DNA of 64,000 nt from Rhynchosporium graminicola (lineage: Eukaryota > Ascomycota > Leotiomycetes > Helotiales > Ploettnerulaceae), in assembly GCA_900074885.1 (NCBI GenBank), contig FJUW01000042.1, forward strand, positions 648,015 through 712,014, in the 5' to 3' direction. Under the pieces are notes generated by a model. That model was not told where the DNA came from. It did not search any database and saw nothing but the letters and a program-made list of their open reading frames with translations. Below are positions 44,949-56,609 of the stretch, piece after piece. The position numbers were made by a program, and so were the translations under genes. Position 1 is the first letter of the stretch, and every line of letters begins with the position of its first letter.

Positions 44949-47648
44949 ATGAGATACGCCGCATTCGTTGCCATTTTCCTGCCCTCTCTGGTAGCAGGTC
45001 AAGGTAAGTGTTATGCAGCCTCTATGCTAACAAACTTGAAATTGACTGCCCCCTAGCAAGCTACCCGGAACTGCCTTCTCAGTACCTGCTCACAACCACC
45101 CCTGTCACGGTTAGTGATGAACGGCTTTTCGTTACCCACGCTCGCATATTTTCCTACTTGCCGAACTTGTCTTTTCAAATTCTAGTAGATAGACGTGGGT
45201 TCCAAGTATTGTGGCATAATTTCGTGGCTGTACTAGAGCGCGGTAACAGACTCTCTCTGTTATCTTGTTATTATCAGAATTTCTCGAATACATCTGATGT
45301 AGTCGTAGCCTCTTCCTCAAGGTTTCCCGTGGGGTCCAAAGACTGCGAACAACACCAATGTTTGTAAGTTCTTCCTCATCGTTACACTTTTGGCTCATTT
45401 GACTAACTTCAGCCCAGACAGTGAGTTCTTCCACTCATGACTATGGCTGATCACTTAAACTGAGCATTGTGCTTTTCCAGCTGGTAAGTACCCTTTTATA
45501 TCGACTACATGATCAATGCTTACTTGCCCAATTTAGATCCTCCCCACACTGGGTATGCCTAAACTCATCAAACTCCCCTGCCTCTATCTAACAGGTTATA
45601 GAGTTATTCGAGCTTATGACTTCACCATTACCCGAGGATGGGCTGCCCCAGATGGATACTACAAAGATGTCATGATGGTAAATAATCAGTTTCCAGGACC
45701 TCTCATTGAAGCAAACTGGTAAGCCTTCCGTCAGCCACATCAAGACTTCCTCGCTGACATGTCTGGTCAGGGGCGACATGATCCAGGTTACTATTCATAA
45801 TGCAATCACTGCTCCCGAGGAAGGGACTGCTCTTCACTGGCATGGCATTCTACAGAAAGATATGCAGTAAGCATTATATTGATAATTATAATGACAATTT
45901 AGGCTGACATCAAAATCTAGATGGATGGATGGCGTGCCCGGGGTTCAACAGTGTCCAATAGCTCCAGGTGGCAGCTTCACCTATTCATTTCTTGCGGACT
46001 TGTATGGAACTACGTGGTACCACTCCCACTATTCAGGCCAATATGCGGGTGGGGTAGTTGGGCCTATGGTTATCCACGGGCCTAGCACTGTCGCGTACGA
46101 TATTGGTCAGTAACGTCTCGGAAACCGTCAAACAATCATACTAATTGTACCCAGACATTGGTCCGATCATTTTGACTGACCACTATCATCGGGAATACTT
46201 TGACATTGTCAAGGATACTATGTCGACCGATATCAATAAAGTAGTAAGTATCGCGTGGCGCGCGTCAAACACCCCTTATACTCACGGCTATTTCTAGATT
46301 CAGCTATCAGACAACAATCTCATTAACGGTAGAAATAATTTTAACTGCTCAACTGTCGCTACCGGAGATACACGCCAGTGTTTCAGCAATGCCGCAACCT
46401 CCAAATTTAGGTTCTACAGTGGAAAAGTTCACAGACTTCGCCTTATCAACGCCGGTGCGGAAGCAACTCTATTATTTTCAATTGATGGACACACCATGAA
46501 AGTGATTGCGAACGACTTTGTTCCAATAATCCCTTACGATACCAAAGGTCAGTTCCTAGTATATTTTTCATTGACTCAATCGCTGATTCGAAATAGTCGT
46601 GACCCTAGGTGTTGGCCAAAGAACAGATGTGCTTGTGCAGGCACAAGCTGGGACCCCGGGTCCATTCGTGATGCGATCGACCATATCTGCCTGCTCTTTG
46701 TTCGTTCAGCCAGCTGCGAAAGCTATGGTATACTATCGGACGCAAGACGCCGCTGCTGCAATGCCGAATACTAGTCCTTGGCCAGAATTCACAACTGCAG
46801 TGGCTAATGCTGCATGTGGCAATGTAAGTTAAGCGTAGCCGTTAAAGAGGCAGAACCCCCTTGCTGATACTCTACCAGGATCCATTGATTAGTACAAAAC
46901 CATGGTTTCCTATCACCCCGGCAGCAACTCCATCTACAACCCAAGAGTTCAATATTGGTTTCGGTCAGAATGCAAGCGGACATTGGGTCTGGACAGTTCA
47001 GGGTTCCTCGTTCCGTGTCAACTACAATCAGCCGGTACTTCTGTTGTCCAAGACGGGCAACAATTCTTTCCCGACTAATTGGAACGGGTACAACTTCGGC
47101 TCCAATTCCACTGTTCGTCTTCACGTCAAGAATCCAGGATTTGCAGCCCATCCCATGCATCTTCACGGCCACAATTTCTGGGTCCTAGCCGAAGGAACTG
47201 GAACATGGGACGGAACTGTCGTCAATGCAGCTAATCCTCAGCGTCGCGATGTACAGATTGTGCGTGCTGGCGGATACCTCGTCATACAAATCAATCAAGA
47301 CAATCCAGGAACTTGGCCTTTCCACTGTCACATAGCTTGGTGAGTGTTCTCCGAGTTCTCAGCCCCTTTTCGAGTGTGTCTGGGGGATGCCTAAGGCCTG
47401 TGCCCTCCTCTTGGGTTAATGTCTCTACCCTTGCCCCATCTTTTCACTCTTGATGCTCTCCCAACCAGAAACTACTGACACCGAATTTCTCCTGTAGGCA
47501 CGTTTCAGGTGGTTTATATGTCACGGTTATAGAGCGTCCTGCAGATATTGCAAAACTTCCAATTCCAGCCATAATGGCTCAGTCCTGCAGAGACTGGGCA
47601 GCGTACACCAACACTACTGTCGTGGATCAAATCGATTCTGGCTTATGA
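44949..47648 (+). CDS. Laccase (ascomycete multicopper oxidase), about 14 exons, 586 aa
   Basis: Exons: 44949-45003, 45057-45109, 45309-45363, 45418-45420 (3 nt), 45481-45483 (3 nt), 45537-45552, 45602-45718, 45771-45866, 45921-46105, 46155-46243, 46298-46547, 46597-46823, 46879-47339, 47498-47648; 587 codons. A signal peptide ([17 protein letters not shown]) starts it. All four copper signatures are present: [27 protein letters not shown] and HCHIAWHVSGGL. The C-terminus ends DSGL, the ascomycete laccase plug. Laccases oxidise phenols with O2 reduced to water; secretion fits lignin, pigment or phenolic detoxification roles. The first intron that spans 45110-45308 is long and may hide another micro-exon. 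The acceptor of intron 6 (TTATAG at 45601) is preferred over a nearer CAG because only it keeps frame. No pigment or polyketide genes are adjacent. Confidence 0.92.
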
Positions 47649-48451
47649 TCCAGTAGTGTGGGTTATTTTTTTCGCCTTAGGAAGGTGGTCCATGCTATTT
47701 TTGTTTACTTCTCTTGGACTTGCAGTCCAACAGCTGGAGCCTGCCGGCCGAGGCTTGATGCCCCTTCAAAATTATACAAACATTTTTTATCTTGTATTTA
47801 CAGTCCTTGACCAGGCAAATTTCATGTTGCATCGTTCAGTCATGTGTGTCAAGCGAATTTGATGATCAAGGCTTAGTTGGTGCTGTTCGATGCCCACGTG
47901 AGTGACGAACTTACTACCGATCCATCAACGTCTACGACTCTCTCGCATATGTTGTCAAGCAATTTTGAGGTCGAATGTACCTCACATCGCGATACATTTT
48001 TGACCTAACAGATAGCATTACATAAAGCAGGCTATGCCAGCGAAGCGCCATGGCATATTGACAGCTGTCAGAATTATGGCTGTGGATTTACTGTACTTAG
48101 AAGTACTACGACTTGGCGAATACTACATAATTGTTAGGCTATCTTGTACAGAGCTTTTCGGACACTCTGTTCTTAATCATCTATCGATAATTCTACCAAT
48201 AGCCGTTAATTTGCAGGTCTGTGGCACAGCCTACTTGTACATGTATGACTGCACTGCCAACTTTGCGAATCAAATACAATACGAACTCCACATGTTAGGT
48301 CTATATATTATCGCACGACAAGACTGAAGCTTTTCTCTGGTCTCGAAGACTTTTCTTCCACAGGAACCAAACCTGAATCACTTCATCGACTACTAATACC
48401 CTCTCAAGTCAGGCATTGATCTCTATTTCTTGTGAATACAAAGCACACGAA
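47649..48451. other. Intergenic spacer
   Basis: 3' flank of the laccase and 5' flank of the ankyrin pseudogene. No gene supported. Confidence 0.45.
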
Positions 48452-49925
48452 ATGGCATCAGCACTCGAGACCCTGGTATCGGAGCTTTTGGACCTCACTG
48501 CGGGTTGGTCCGGAGACGAATGTGCAGCTCTCGGGCTCTTCATGCGATGTAGCAAGATCCATCCTGTACAGTCGTTTACAGCCAGCCTGTGCTCTATAGA
48601 TCGCCCGCCACTGTTGGTCGAGCAATGTGAAGAGGTTTCAAAACTGGGAATGTGTAGACAATTCTAGTTGCAATATCATATGGTGCCGACATGAGCACGA
48701 TTGGATCCATTTTCCCATGCTCCACTCTCATCTTGGCAGCCGAGCGTGGCTATATAGAAGCCTTCAATTTTCCGATTCAGCTTGGAGCTAAGCTTGATTC
48801 GAATTATAAAACCAGTCGACGACTTGCTACATCCTTGTGTCTTTCGAAAAATGCGTTGTTGTTAACCCATTCCTCCAAATGGGCCTTGCATCTCATCTAG
48901 AAGAGCAACTTTCGCTTTGCTCAGTGATTTGACATGGAGGAGCTCCAGATCTTATTCGAGCACTTCTCGAACATGGATTCGACGTCAACCATCACGAGCA
49001 AAGTGCCGGATATCGTATTATCGCAACGCCATTGTCAGTTGCGATCATGACCAACCAGATGACCATAGTCGATATACTCATTGAGGGAGGCGCCGACATT
49101 CACGGTATAGAGGACTGTAATCCTTTTGAAAAGAAGGCTCCCTATCCATTCGCGACGCCACTTTACCTGCCAATATTTGCAGCAGACATTGCAATGGCCC
49201 GACACGGCTGTATAAAAATCATGCAAAGATGTCTAGAACTAGGTGCTGACATCATCCGTCGTTCGCACATTTACGAAGAGCACTTTTGGCCCAAGCACAC
49301 AACACCCTTGCTATTTAATCTCGAATCAATTGAAGGCTAGAATCCCAATGTATTACTGCGTCCTATCGATGGGCTAAAACTCTTATTGCAAAATGAATCT
49401 TGCCTGGATTTAACTTCCACACTTGAGCAGCGGCCGTCTCTTATCGCTGGAACTCTATCAAGCCAACAATCGAGTTACTTTTGGTTAAGTGGGGGCTTGA
49501 AGTGCTTGCAGATGAGGAGTATTTTTCTACAATTCAATTTCTCATCGAGCATAGAGCAGGTAAAGAAAGGCTCAAAAAGATATTAACCAAAATACCGCCA
49601 GTCCAAGGGGGCCCTTTCGATACATTGGGTTAAATGTGCAGCTCTTTTGAAGAAAAGACACTTCAATGCCAAAGATCTGGCAGCTGATAATAACCCGCTG
49701 CAACGCCTCGTCCTGAGTGGTGCTTTATTCCCAGATTACGAGATGTTCTGCCAGGAGAACTGGCATCCGGTGAGCACTCGCAACTCAAAATTCGATGGGA
49801 TGAGTTAGGCTGACCAGTATCAGGTGCTACGCTCAGTAGGCGAAGCATCAATCCAACCTGCATGGGATCCTAGTTTTCCTTCGCTTGAGCTAGAGCCTAA
49901 AGGGCCGGAAATAGATTTCCCGAAG
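48452..49925 (+). pseudogene. Ankyrin-repeat protein relic
   Basis: Starts at ATG 48452 (MASALETLVSELLDLTAGW). Ankyrin-type segments then appear in several frames: LILAAERGYIEAFNFPIQLG near 48730, LIRALLEHGFDVNHH near 48950, TPLSVAIMTNQMTIVDILIE near 49025, and LLKKRHFNAKDLAADNNPL near 49640. Frames change between 48452, 48691 and 49032. An in-frame TAG at 49338-49340 interrupts otherwise continuous coding sequence (NLESIEG then NPNVLLRPIDGLKLLL). A further 1-nt shift near 49495 moves coding to another frame (EYFSTIQFLIEHRAG) and back again before 49640. Introns could explain the first changes but not the TAG. Ankyrin arrays are protein-binding modules, common in fungal NLR-like and other expanded families. 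I judge it non-functional. Confidence 0.65.
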
Positions 49926-50711
49926 TAATAGTCGTTGTCTCGCAACACACCTTCACCTGATTCACCAGCTGATCCAAGATCAAAATCACCTTGCCCTCGC
50001 AAATATTTGAACGATTCAACATTGACGTGCGACCCATGGCCGAGAGAAACCTGAAAAAAGCTAAAAAAGTGTGCAGAGACGGCGAATCCAGAATCGTGAG
50101 TCACAAAATTCATTCCGAGAGCGGCAGAAACTTCATGTGGAGTGGTTGGAAGAAAAGGTTCGAGGTCTGAGAATAAAGCATACTGTACTTGAAAGGGTTA
50201 TGTCCAGCTGGATGACAAGTATCGAGCGGTGCTCGGGTTTGATGTGAAGTGAGGGTCCAGTCTGGAGAATGATGGCGGCATGGGGTTCAGATATCCATGT
50301 CAGATTGGGAGGCGTCTTGAAGAGCTACAGAATCTTGAGGAATCGTCTGAGCAGATAAGGACGATTTGACTGTACATTCAAGCTACTAGAAAGAGTCGTT
50401 AAATAAATAGGTCGTGCAGAGATTGCCTTCATCGGCTGGTAGTCGATAGTTTTACTACCAAATAAAAGATGGAGAAAATGAGCAAGCAGACTCGATGCCA
50501 CCTCCATGAATATATTGTCAAGACTCTGCGAGCGCTGACCCACGAATTGAACGTTCTGATCGGCTTTTCAACGATAATTTGGCATACTTCACCGACAGAC
50601 GTTATTTGGCGCCAAGAAACCACTAGAAGTCCACAACTCCTTGAGGTATCAGTCCAGGTAAGTTCGAATGTCTACCAAGATTAGCCATGGGCATAGATAT
50701 TGTAGAATCAC
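49926..50711. other. Intergenic spacer
   Basis: No supported gene between the ankyrin relic and the stop of the 2EXR gene. Overlapping 60-100 codon frames only. Confidence 0.4.
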
Positions 50712-51380
50712 CTACTCTGCAGTCCACCCAGGTATCAAAGCTCCGGCCTCAATCACCTTTGACTCTTGCCCAGTCTCGCTGCTTATGATGCGGACCCGTG
50801 GACACTCCCACCCTGGATCATTGCGCTTTGCCATCTCGAAGTCCCGTGAGATGATCTCTGCGCTGTTGCACCTCAAATTCGACAGCCCTTCGGTTGTGTA
50901 CAATTCCAATTCCTTCAATTGGCCCATTTGCAGAACAACCTCCATATTAAAATGTCCAAAATAAGCTGCATCTGCCACGTCGAGGATCAGCCTCCTGAAA
51001 TTTGCCGTATCGTCAGTATCGAGGTATGCCAGCAAGTTGTCACTGCATTTGATCGTATCCTGGCCGAGTGCAAGATATATGTATCTGGGTAACAAGCTTT
51101 TGGTATATGGTGGGGTAGACGATTTGTAGCTTGTAAAGTGTGGCTTGTAGGTAGCTAATGCCTTGTATCGAGATTCTCGACAGACTTGTAGGACTGGAGG
51201 AACGGGAGTGCTCGAGAGAAAGGCCTCTACGAAGCGTGTACTCTGTTTATTTGACTTGACGACGCCTTTCCTACAGCTCAGATCCACAATTCGAGGCTCG
51301 GAGACGATGAGAGCCCAGACCTTGAGTCGCAGCTCACTGGGCAAGGTAGGGAAGAGGTGGAATTCGGCAAGGGAGGGCAT
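50712..51380 (-). CDS. 2EXR-motif protein, 222 aa
   Basis: Intronless frame from the ATG at 51380. The N-terminus FHLFPTLPSELRLKVWALIV followed by SEPRIVDL (residues 7-34) is the fungal 2EXR motif. Next comes VPPVLQVCRESRYKALATYK, the second conserved element of the family (LLxVCRESRxxAL). A hydrophobic beta-type segment (LLPRYIYLALGQDTIKC) and a leucine-rich stretch (LKELELYTTEGLSNL) follow. Large paralogous sets of these proteins occur in Pezizomycotina; their biochemical role is not established. It looks intact and of typical length. Confidence 0.85.
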   Translation of the reverse strand: MPSLAEFHLFPTLPSELRLKVWALIVSEPRIVDLSCRKGVVKSNKQSTRFVEAFLSSTPVPPVLQVCRESRYKALATYKPHFTSYKSSTPPYTKSLLPRYIYLALGQDTIKCSDNLLAYLDTDDTANFRRLILDVADAAYFGHFNMEVVLQMGQLKELELYTTEGLSNLRCNSAEIISRDFEMAKRNDPGWECPRVRIISSETGQESKVIEAGALIPGWTAE

Positions 51381-54304
51381 TGTCGCGTCTTGAATCTTTT
51401 CCTGGCTTCAAATAAGTATGTGGTTTGGATAAAAGTGACAAGAGAGTCACTAATTGTTTGTAGATCGAAGACGGACAGTTACTGGCACGGTCTTGTGTTG
51501 TTTTGTCGTTGTGAGTATAAGTATACAATCTTGGAGCCTGAAACTATTTGTATAGCCTGTGATGCCTGGCGGCGATTCTGCGGCGTAGCAACCCCGCTAT
51601 TTCCATACAACGTCAGCAGAAAGAGGCTGATTCCCTTAATATGAAATCTACATTCGTGATTCCTAGGAAGATCTCTAAATATAATGACTTTCGCCTCAAG
51701 TCTGCGCATCTTGCTCAGGGATGTATTTGTCATTCGTGTTCTGGCGACGCGTTGTCCTTTCGATATCTCGCCTAATCAAGCCCCATAACAACAAAAGGGA
51801 AGGACGGGAGGATGAGGAACTTGATGTTCTTACCAGAATCCATAAGGTGGAAAAAGGAAGTACTTATGGTTTTCATAAAGAATACTCTGAGTTTATTGTA
51901 TGTAGCATGGGAATAGTGCTCTGTCTCGCGCTAACAACTTTTCTCCAGCATCCTAACTTGTGCTTCTTCTCGGCGAAGCAGTGTTGTTCTGATCCTAGGA
52001 CACCCAAGCTCTAAGATTGATGGGTTAGTAAACTGATAAATTAGCTTTATTACACTGAAGTCCTACTTGAAGTATTATTCTGTCATATTGTACCTAGAAC
52101 CGGGTTACGGTTATCCCATTGTCCCTGCCAGTCATCTCTTCACCAGTGACAACCCTGTCCTGCCAGGCTGTATATCGACTGAGATTCAACATATTTCCAA
52201 GGCTCAAGCATGCGTTATTCTCTATCTTGCGAATAGAATCATAGCCTTCATGTACTAAGATGGCTGAGCAATGGGCAAGTGCTTGGGGCTGTCATCGATG
52301 AACACCTGATTTGTCAAGTAGTAGCTTCATGCAGTGGCCACCAGACTGCGTATGCCTCAATCGAATATGTGTGTGCTATAAACTGGCAGTCTAGGTCTAC
52401 TTCAGATGTATTATTACCCGTCGCATTTGAGGCCGGGCAAATCCATCTTTAGAAAAGGGCATTTAACAATTTGTCGCTGTGGAAATTTCGCTACACAGAA
52501 GGTCATGCAAGATTGATATGATTACAAAGATTACTTGGGGAAACTCCAATTGAGATTTCCGTGACCTTGAAGTCGAATCGATGTCTTGATTTCTACTTGT
52601 TGTTATTCTACCGATGCCAGATTTGCCGAAGATTGTGTCGTTAGCGTTACTTGACTTGACTTGATGTGGACCGTGGGTGATACGTTCTGGCCAGGAAGCA
52701 GTCTAGTTGAGTATTACCTCTGATGTATCTGTTGCTGATGCCTTTATATCCGTCAAAGAGATGTGGTTAACAGGGCCAGTTGCGTAAAGAAGAAATCTTT
52801 CTTTTTCGGCGTGGCTCTATCATCTGGGAGAGACACTCGCCATATTGTCATGATCCACTGTCCACATTCCGATCAAAGACATCCAATCTGTAGAAATATC
52901 CCGGAAATTCACCAGCCTCGATCTGCTGCAGACTCCACAAGCCTCAGAGATTAGTCTGTGTCAGAAAATGCTGGCCTTGAAAGCCATGGCTGGATTGCAG
53001 TACTTTTATTAACCTATATCTGAGACTAATGTCAGATCCCCTAATCAAGCCCTAGCTTGCGAGTCCTTAGCACTTCCCTCAAGGTACTTGCGTCCACAAT
53101 ATGCAGACATGCATTTCCTATCAATTTGAGACGGATACTGCGCGCCAATTTGGAAAAGCAGGACCGAAAACCTAGTAACGGACCGGTTACATCAAATTTC
53201 CAGTACATGAAAAGTATCGGTGGACGTGCTGGCTGTTTAGACCACGACACAGCCACAGGTCTAAGAGCAATCTGCCCCCTCGTTAATTGCACAACTACAG
53301 AGTCATAGGTAATTTTGAAGAGTCATTGGCTGGTAGGGCAGCTGCAACAAGGGACTTTCTAGTGTTTGTCATTCTCCGGCGAATTCCTTGTGGCTCACAG
53401 ACTAATCGTGCCCCATTAGGCATTTTGGTAAGTACTCCAAAGTTGGTCTACCCGAAGGAAAGCCTCCAAGCAGAAATTTAACGTGCGGAAGCACCAATTC
53501 TTTGCTTGTTCGAGAAACTCCCATGTTGGTGTATTTACTTTTTTGACACCCCAGAGTTTAAGCATGACCACACTGCTGTGTTTGTCTCACGGGCCAGAAG
53601 CATTGATGCGATATTAAAATCTGATCTATTGCTGAAAGGAGAAATCTGGGCGAGGGTCTGACTTGAAAAGTACTCCACGTTTTATCCTCCTCGTCAATGA
53701 CAGTTCTGGCGGTCTGCGTGTGGAACTTCCTCCTTACTTCCATCCTAGTGGTCGCTGTTCCAGAAGTACCTCATAGACCTCTTCCCATTGGAGGACATTG
53801 GGGGTTGAGTTCTGCAGGATGAGTCCACCACACATCGTGAGCGTTGCACGTCACGGGAGATTCTTCAACTCCAACGATGCTCCCAAACAGTGAGCTAGAC
53901 ATATTTCAAGACTTCGGGGTCGAAAAATCAATGATATCATTGATTTAAGAACATTCTAGCGGGACTTACATTTGACTTGACACAACATTTCTGAGGTGTT
54001 CGCCGCGATTAGCGCGAGATGTCATGCAAGTATGAGTTGTCGACGTGCAAAGACAGCTACAGGGGTTAGGATAAAGGGATTGCCCGTGAGGTGCCCGTGG
54101 TGCCCGAGACAGCCGAAGAAATATTGTCCATATTCGTAGGTCACGCTAGTCTGCTTGATATGGATTTTATATCTATGTTGAATTAAGCTTACTGTTATGC
54201 TAATTGGATCTCCACTTCGCGGGCCGTCGCACTAGACAAATATAGCATGCAAAATTGAATTTTAGTCGCTCAGGATCTTTTCAATTTTCAGGCGCAGCCG
54301 CAGA
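51381..54304. other. Region without a supported gene
   Basis: About 3 kb with only short overlapping frames on both strands; no transposon proteins or RNA genes recognised. Confidence 0.4.
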
Positions 54305-54327
54305 ATATATATATATATATATATATA
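54305..54327. repeat. AT dinucleotide microsatellite
   Basis: An uninterrupted (AT)n tract of 23 nt in non-coding DNA. Confidence 0.9.
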
Positions 54328-55462
54328 CAGTCGCATGAAGTGACCATAAGCGCTGAATCTCCGGATTGCCAACATTCAAGCGAAGATCTGTTATAGCTAA
54401 CCAAAAGATATATCCTGGCTCGCAAATAGTTTAATGGTCCGAGTCTGCACAGTCGGCTGAAGGGAGCCAATCCCGTAACCCCGTGATTGACCCTTCATGC
54501 AACAACAGGCTAGCTTAGAATCGAGTGCTTCCCATCCCGACCGAACGGTCCTCCAATGGGAATGAGTTGACTGGCCCGAGACCAACAAGCGAGGAAGCCG
54601 AAGAGGCCATGATGGCTGCACGGGGGCGCTTTCCTGGTCACACAAGATGTATGCCAGTGGGAACCCCTTCTACCTTGCCCTGAATCTCGTCGTTTCTGTG
54701 TAACCAAGATTGAACGTCTTTACATCTGTAAGTCGCAAGATGGACCACGAACTAATTTATAGCTATTTCATTCAGTAAATCTTTTGTTGCACACAATGCC
54801 CCCACACGATGACTTGAACACAGTGGCTGAGAGTTTGGCGTTAACTTGACCTAATTTGCAAGTTATAAGTATCTTCGTATTTCGTATCGGCCTGGGAGAA
54901 GATCTCCAACGCAGGTATGGCCCTCAGCTCGAGCTTTCGTTGAAGGTCCATGTGTTGAGACCATTGGCTTCGCCTAGAGACGGTGTGAGCAAATGAGAAG
55001 ACAGATGACCTGGATGAGACTGTCAGATGAAGTTGGTCTGTTCTAGCGACCCAGCGTACAGGTAAACATGCACCGATTCGTCTCTAAGAATTCTTTCATG
55101 TCTGATAGCTGCACCCCATATCATGTCACGATCGAATCTTCTCGTCCATCCTGCATATCTGCACCCAAGGTGTCCACATTCTTAGATTTTCCTTCTGGTC
55201 TCCAACACAGCCCAGGGAAATCCCAGGTGTCTGGTTCTGGTCCCCGAAAACTGATATAAATGGACTTCTACCCGGCGTTCTAGAAATAATACCATTCAGA
55301 AAAGTGTCTCTTTTCCCGCGCTCAATTTTGCACAGCACCTCTTTCTCAAAACGCATCTTTTCTCTGTTACTTCAGTTTTCATCTTTCGATAGAATCCTCA
55401 CTTTGTACTATTGAGATTATTACTTGCCGAGTAATCTCTCTACCAGTGGAGCTCGATAGACG
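54328..55462. other. Spacer and promoter side of the next gene
   Basis: No supported gene. The last 150 nt before 55463 are C/T-rich, as in fungal leaders. Confidence 0.4.
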
Positions 55463-56609
55463 ATGAGATCCTTTGCATCGAAACCGAAAATGTCAGTAGA
55501 GATCCAACATGGCAGCCCTATGGATATCACCCATATCTTAAACCCTGTGCCCATTCCTTCAACCACCGCTCCGCCCGCATATCGCGAAGACTCCGGCTTT
55601 TTCGATATCAAAGACAATTTCTCGCCAAATATTCCCTACCAATACAGTTCGGCTCCTCAGCCGATGGAAATTGATGGAGAGCTTCCCTCCTATACACCGA
55701 CATATACTTGGGGTCGCTATGAAAGCAGTGGACAAGTACTGCCACCAATGCAGCTTGTTGCTGACGGATCTCATCCTCGCATATGCCAGACTTTCCAATC
55801 AAGAGGCCATAGTAATCCTGTAACACGAGATCCTCGCTCCAATTTCAACTCACCACTCCGCCGTTACGACAGCCGTGATCGTCAAGGATGCTTTTCTCAA
55901 CTTGGAAATACCCTACGGCGTCTAACGATATCTTTGTCGCTGTCTTCTTCGTACGAAAACTCCTCCTGGGAGGAGAAGAAGAATAGGAAATCTACACTCC
56001 CCCGCTCAAATAAAGCCTACAGTCAGGAGCAAGTACATTGGCTCAGATACCATTTCATAGACTGTGAACTCAGCTATAAGCAGATGCACGATTTGTGGAT
56101 AGTGCAATTCCCAGACAACTATAGAGATTTACGTAAAGGCAATCAGGCTTTCTCGAGTCGGATTTACCGTGACAACAACTTCGCCGTTATTGATGATTTC
56201 GACAATCTCATTCGCGGCAAAGACGGCAAGCCCAAAATGATTACGGTCAACATGCGCCTTCGGAAGGTCCCAGAATACAAAGACTATCCATTCACACTCT
56301 GGGAGAAATACCCCGAGTGGGCTCTCTACTGGAATTGGGTTTCGACAGAGCACAAAAAGCTCGCGCAGACGATTGTAGATGGAAAAAATCTGGATGCTTC
56401 TCAACTGAGTAAGTTTCTTTACATGAGTTACATGCTAGGGTGTTTACCAAGTCTTTGCAGGACAGGAAAGATCTCGCCGAGCCAACCGTATTTACGAAGC
56501 ACAAGCTACTCCGAGAAAGGGATGGTTCGCAACACCCGCTCTTCATGACGCCGCAGCTCTGAAGATGGCACTTGACAATGCAACAACAGGCCTAGGGATT
56601 AGTGCTTAG
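55463..56609 (+). CDS. Putative helix-turn-helix (Myb/SANT-like) nuclear protein, 2 exons, 364 aa
   Basis: Exon 1 is 55463-56408 and exon 2 is 56461-56609. The 52-nt intron is GTAAGT...TTGCAG, phase 1; total 365 codons. The first 180 residues are Pro/Ser-rich and disordered with a basic end (EEKKNRKSTLPR). Residues about 183-238 (AYSQEQVHWLRYHFIDCELSYKQMHDLW...SSRIYRDNN) have the helix and tryptophan spacing of a Myb/SANT-like helix-turn-helix found in fungal proteins. A C-terminal charged helical region (KLAQTIVDGKNLDASQL) continues across the splice into an Arg/Ala-rich end. DNA binding is an inference from the fold-like pattern; no named factor is recognised. A second possible start lies at codon 10 (MSVEIQHG). 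Confidence 0.7.

Noticed and set aside
45418..45420. Alternative acceptor 5 nt upstream giving an 8-nt exon (CCCAGACA)
   Set aside because: It shifts the frame so that the downstream PPHTGVIRAYDF is lost in every combination with the next exon.
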